Source: Gammaproteobacteria bacterium (lineage in GTDB: Bacteria > Pseudomonadota > Gammaproteobacteria > Pseudomonadales > Halieaceae). From it: DNA of 8,914 bases. The stretch spans positions 1 to 8,914 of the forward strand of contig PDSN01000138.1 of assembly GCA_002748505.1 (NCBI GenBank), read 5' to 3'. A model generated the notes under the pieces. That model was not told the origin of the DNA, did not search any database, and saw nothing but the letters and a program-made list of their open reading frames with translations. The position numbers were made by a program, and so were the translations under genes. The number at the start of each line of letters is the position of its first letter. Positions within the stretch are counted from its first letter, which is position 1. Shown here piece after piece: positions 5,841 through 8,914 of the stretch.

Positions 5841-7736
5841 ATGGCTGCCGACAATACCTTAAAAGACCCACAACGCGAGGCGCGGATTTTCAAGGCGCGT
5901 GCCCTGTTGGTGGTGGTGCTGATGTTGATTTGCCTGGGGGCTTTGGTTGCGCGCTACTATTCCCTGCAAATTACGCACCACGCGGAATACGTGGTGCAAT
6001 CTGATCGCAACCGCCTGCAACTGCAGTCCATCGCGCCAAAACGCGGCTTGATTTATGACCGCAACGGCGTATTGCTGGCGGAAAATCGCCCCAGCTTTTT
6101 GTTGTCTATCGTCATTGAGCGCACTCCCAACCTGGAAGACACGCTGAATCAATTGCGCAAATTGTTGCCGCTGGAAGAAACCGATGTGGTCAAGTTCTAT
6201 CAGCGCATGGAGCGGCGCACGCCCTATGAGGCGGTGCCTTTGCGCTTCAAGCTGACCGACGAGGAACGCGCGGTGTTGGCGGTGAATCGCCACCGTTTGC
6301 CCGGGGTAAGCGTGGAAGCGCAGCTGCTGCGCTACTATCCACAGGGTGATCTGTTCGCGCATGCGGTGGGTTATGTGGGACGCATTAACGAGCGTGAAGC
6401 GGCGCTGCTCGACGAGGTGGATTATCGCGGCACCTTTCACATCGGCAAAACCGGCATCGAGAAATTCTACGAGGATAGACTGCACGGCGAAGTGGGTTAT
6501 CAAAACGTGGAGGTAAACGCTCACGGGCGGGTTCTGCGCGTGCTGGAACGCCACGACCCCATACCCGGCGAGGATTTAACCCTGCACCTTGACATCGCGC
6601 TGCAAAAAGTGGCCACCGAAGCGCTGGGTGACAGGCGCGGCGCGGTGGTGGCGATTGACCCCAAAACCGGCGGCGTGCTGGCTCTGGTGTCTACACCGGC
6701 GTTCGACGCCAATTTGTTCGTCAACGGCATCAGCACCAGGGATTACAGTGCGTTGCGAGACTCCATCGATGTGCCGCTGTTTAATCGCGCCGTGCAGGGG
6801 CAGTATCCGCCGGGCTCTACGGTAAAACCCTTTATGGGCATGGCCGGCCTTGCCGCAAAACTGATTGATGCGGAATTTACCGTGCCGGACCCAGGTTGGT
6901 ATAAACTGCCTGGCGATAAACGCCTGTATCGCGATTGGGTGTTGCGCTACCGAGGCACCGGTCACGCGCCGCAGATGAACCTGGTGGACTCTATTGCCGA
7001 ATCCTGCGATGTATTTTTTTACGATCTGGCCAAACGCCTGACCATCGATGGTATGTATGATCGCTTGCACCCCTACGGTTTCGGGGAGCGCACCGGTATT
7101 GACACCACCGGTGAGCGCCGCGGCGTGCTGCCATCCAGCCAGTGGAAAGAGGCGGTGCGCGGGCAGGTGTGGTTTCCCGGTGAAACTTTGAGCGCGGGGA
7201 TTGGTCAGGGTTATATGCTGTCAACGCCAACGCAATTGGCAGCGGCGACTGCCGTGCTCGCCAATCGCGGCACCCGGATTCAGCCGCGCATGTTGCACTT
7301 AGTCAATCGGGAAGCGCTGCCGCCCGTGTTGGAGAAGTCCGTAGCGGCGCCCGTTGAGCACTGGGATCTTGTGTATGAAGGCATGGTAGCGGTGGTGCAT
7401 GGTAAAAAAGGTACCGCGAAAAATATCGGCGAGGGCATTACCTATCAAATGGCAGGTAAAACGGGTACAGCACAGGTCGTGGGCATAGCCCAGAACGCGG
7501 TATATAAAGAAGAAGAGGTGGCCGAACGCCACCGTCATCACGGTTGGTTTATCGCTTTTGCGCCGGTGGATGACCCGGCGATCGCCGTGGCGGTGTTGGT
7601 GGAAAACGGCGGTGGCAGTGCCGCAGCCACGCCGGTGGCGCGTACCGTGATCGACGCATGGCTGGTCAGTCAGGGCGTTGTGCTACCGCCGGTAGTTGCA
7701 GATCAGGCGGAGCAGGAGGCAGCCTACAATGACTGA
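5841..7736 (+). CDS. mrdA: Peptidoglycan D,D-transpeptidase PBP2
   Basis: The 631-residue class B penicillin-binding protein (E. coli PBP2, 633 residues) cross-links new glycan during cell elongation, partnered with RodA and activated by MreC. It has a short cytoplasmic tail, one membrane helix (about 20-37), a periplasmic pedestal region (about 60-240, with RGLIYDRNGVLLAENRP at 68-84), and a transpeptidase domain. Catalytic motifs are STVK with Ser326 as acylated nucleophile (326-329), SCD (388-390) and KTGT (540-543). Asp350, Asp365, His375 and Cys389 resemble the Asp-Asp-His-Cys zinc site described in Acinetobacter PBP2. The ATG at 5841 follows the rlmH stop by 3 bases and lacks a clear Shine-Dalgarno sequence, suggesting coupling. 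Its 3-prime end overlaps the mrdB start by 8 bases. Beta-lactams such as mecillinam target this family. Confidence 0.97.
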   Translation: MAADNTLKDPQREARIFKARALLVVVLMLICLGALVARYYSLQITHHAEYVVQSDRNRLQLQSIAPKRGLIYDRNGVLLAENRPSFLLSIVIERTPNLEDTLNQLRKLLPLEETDVVKFYQRMERRTPYEAVPLRFKLTDEERAVLAVNRHRLPGVSVEAQLLRYYPQGDLFAHAVGYVGRINEREAALLDEVDYRGTFHIGKTGIEKFYEDRLHGEVGYQNVEVNAHGRVLRVLERHDPIPGEDLTLHLDIALQKVATEALGDRRGAVVAIDPKTGGVLALVSTPAFDANLFVNGISTRDYSALRDSIDVPLFNRAVQGQYPPGSTVKPFMGMAGLAAKLIDAEFTVPDPGWYKLPGDKRLYRDWVLRYRGTGHAPQMNLVDSIAESCDVFFYDLAKRLTIDGMYDRLHPYGFGERTGIDTTGERRGVLPSSQWKEAVRGQVWFPGETLSAGIGQGYMLSTPTQLAAATAVLANRGTRIQPRMLHLVNREALPPVLEKSVAAPVEHWDLVYEGMVAVVHGKKGTAKNIGEGITYQMAGKTGTAQVVGIAQNAVYKEEEVAERHRHHGWFIAFAPVDDPAIAVAVLVENGGGSAAATPVARTVIDAWLVSQGVVLPPVVADQAEQEAAYND

Positions 7737-8868
7737 ATACGTGCGCGCACTGCCCGATAACCGCTCGCAGATGCCCGATCCGCGCAGCCGTCTGGAGCGC
7801 GTACATATCGATTGGATGCTGGTGTTGTTGCTGGCGGCCTTGACCGCATTTGGCCTGCTTGTTCTGTATAGCGCCAGTGGCCAAAGCATGGCCGCGGTGA
7901 TTCGCCAGGCGCGTTTTTTTGCGGTGGCCTGGGTGGTGATGATTGTCGCAGCACAGTTCAGTCTGGCCTGGTATCAACGCTGGGCGCCGCTGTTTTATGT
8001 GATTGGCGTGTGTGCCTTGATCGGGGTGGCGGTGGCGGGTTCCGGCGCCAAAGGGGCGCAGCGCTGGTTGGAAATTGGCAGTTTCCGCTTTCAGCCTTCC
8101 GAGATTATGAAGCTTATGGTACCGCTGATGGTGGCGCGGTTTTTGGCGAAAAGCACATTGCCGCCCAGGTTTTTAGTGATTGCGGGCTCCCTGGCGCTGC
8201 TGGGTTTACCCGCCGCGCTGATTTTAAAACAACCGGACTTAGGCACCGCCCTGTTGATTGCCGCCAGTGGTTTGTTCGTGCTTTTCATGGCCGGTATCAG
8301 TTGGCGTTTTATCGGGTCGGCGGTGGTGGTGCTTTTAGCTTCAGCCTGGCCTGTCTGGCTGTATTTGCTGAAAGACTACCAGCGCCAGCGCATTTTGACC
8401 TTGCTCAGCCCCGAGTCTGACAAGCTGGGCGCCGGTTGGAACATCATTCAGTCTAAGACGGCTATCGGCAGTGGCGGCTGGATGGGCAAGGGCTGGTTGG
8501 AAGGTACGCAGTCTCAGCTTGATTTTCTGCCTGAGAGTCGCACCGATTTTATTATCGCCGTGCTCGCCGAAGAAATCGGGCTGCGCGGCGTGCTGGTGCT
8601 GTTGACCCTGTATTTGCTGATTTTACTGCGCGGCATCTGGATTGGCGTCAATGCGCAATCCACTTATGGCAGATTAGTCGCCGCCAGTTTTACCCTGACT
8701 TTTTTTGTGTACGTATTTGTGAACATGGGTATGGTGGCGGGTCTATTGCCCGTGGTGGGTGTGCCTTTACCTCTGGTGAGCCGCGGGGGTACATCCATTG
8801 TGACCTTGATGGCCGCTTTTGGTATTCTCATGGCGGTGAGTACAGAGCACCGTTTGATGGCGCGCTAG
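7729..8868 (+). CDS. mrdB: Peptidoglycan glycosyltransferase RodA
   Basis: RodA is a SEDS-family polytopic membrane protein that polymerises lipid II into glycan strands as partner of PBP2 in the elongasome. The 379-residue product (E. coli 370) has many hydrophobic helices and the family motifs RWLEIGSFRFQPSEIMKL (112-129, including Trp113), LKQPDLGTALL (166-176), the loop DFLPESRTDFIIAVLAEEIGLRG (265-287) with Asp273 matching the essential SEDS aspartate, and GVPLPLVSRGGTS (344-356). The start chosen is ATG 7729, with AGGAGG (7714-7719) 9 bases upstream. The reading frame is open to a TTG at 7696, but that would add 11 residues inside mrdA and has no ribosome site. It overlaps mrdA by 8 bases, implying coupled translation and matched amounts of the two partners. 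Confidence 0.97.
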   Translation: MTEYVRALPDNRSQMPDPRSRLERVHIDWMLVLLLAALTAFGLLVLYSASGQSMAAVIRQARFFAVAWVVMIVAAQFSLAWYQRWAPLFYVIGVCALIGVAVAGSGAKGAQRWLEIGSFRFQPSEIMKLMVPLMVARFLAKSTLPPRFLVIAGSLALLGLPAALILKQPDLGTALLIAASGLFVLFMAGISWRFIGSAVVVLLASAWPVWLYLLKDYQRQRILTLLSPESDKLGAGWNIIQSKTAIGSGGWMGKGWLEGTQSQLDFLPESRTDFIIAVLAEEIGLRGVLVLLTLYLLILLRGIWIGVNAQSTYGRLVAASFTLTFFVYVFVNMGMVAGLLPVVGVPLPLVSRGGTSIVTLMAAFGILMAVSTEHRLMAR

Positions 8869-8880
8869 CAGCCTGTTGAA

Positions 8881-8914
8881 AAAATCCCATTTATTGGTGA
8901 AATAGCAGGGCTAA
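8881..8914. repeat. Diverged inverted copy of the 4724-4757 repeat end, cut by the window edge
   Basis: The reverse complement of these 34 bases matches 4724-4757 at 29 of 34 positions, sharing the cores TATTTCACCA and TAAATGG. It ends in CTAA, again a YTAR tetranucleotide like the CTAG at the other repeat edges. Just upstream, CAGCCTGTTGAAAAAATCCC (8869-8888) looks like a typical insertion-sequence end, starting right after the rodA stop. Either an insertion sequence begins here and continues past the window, or this is a solo remnant. No terminator is visible between rodA and this repeat. Confidence 0.5.

Noticed and set aside
5859..6554. Minus-strand open frame of 231 codons opposite mrdA
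   Set aside because: It is antisense to clear PBP2 coding sequence, with His/Gln-rich shadow composition and no motif.
7696..7728. Upstream TTG start for mrdB
   Set aside because: It adds 11 residues unlike any RodA N-terminus, while the ATG at 7729 has a textbook AGGAGG 9 bases before it.
4723..8869. GCTAGC shared by two stop codons and the right repeat arm as a site-specific signal
   Set aside because: CTAG and GCTAGC also occur inside proA (near 1135) and the SUMF1-like gene (near 2883), so the motif alone is not special.

Overview
The window looks like a chromosomal segment of a gammaproteobacterium, probably from the Pseudomonas/Cellvibrio/marine-gamma side. The evidence is protein similarity to Escherichia coli and Pseudomonas homologues recalled from knowledge, and the gene order proA-nadD-rsfS-rlmH-mrdA-mrdB, which is a well-known cluster in that group. 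All genes run left to right on the + strand.

Layout: 1-300 is non-coding. It holds a strong Fur-box-like palindrome (56-70) overlapping a leftward promoter, a perfect 10-bp inverted repeat (121-153) and a probable proA promoter. proA (301-1557, proline synthesis) overlaps nadD (1554-2201, NAD synthesis). A 75-base gap leads to a large gene (2277-4727) for a membrane-anchored protein with a C-terminal SUMF1/FGE-fold domain that lacks the catalytic cysteines of true formylglycine-generating enzymes. It is followed by an AT-rich 223-bp segment (4723-4945) bounded by near-perfect 24-bp inverted repeats, then a probable new promoter. After it come rsfS (5002-5367, ribosome silencing), rlmH (5367-5837, 23S rRNA pseudouridine methylation), mrdA (5841-7736, PBP2 transpeptidase) and mrdB/rodA (7729-8868, glycan polymerase). 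These four are packed with overlaps or a 3-base gap and are surely co-transcribed. The last bases of the window (about 8881-8914) hold a diverged, inverted copy of the same repeat end.

How it works together: the core genes are housekeeping. proA and nadD feed amino-acid and cofactor synthesis; rsfS and rlmH act on the large ribosomal subunit; mrdA and mrdB form the septum-independent wall-elongation synthase that sets rod shape. The accessory part is the SUMF1-like gene plus the inverted-repeat segment, which together split the usual nadD-rsfS junction. This is the part most worth follow-up. I see no evidence of a complete novel multi-gene system; the unusual elements are one uncharacterised protein and a small repeat family.
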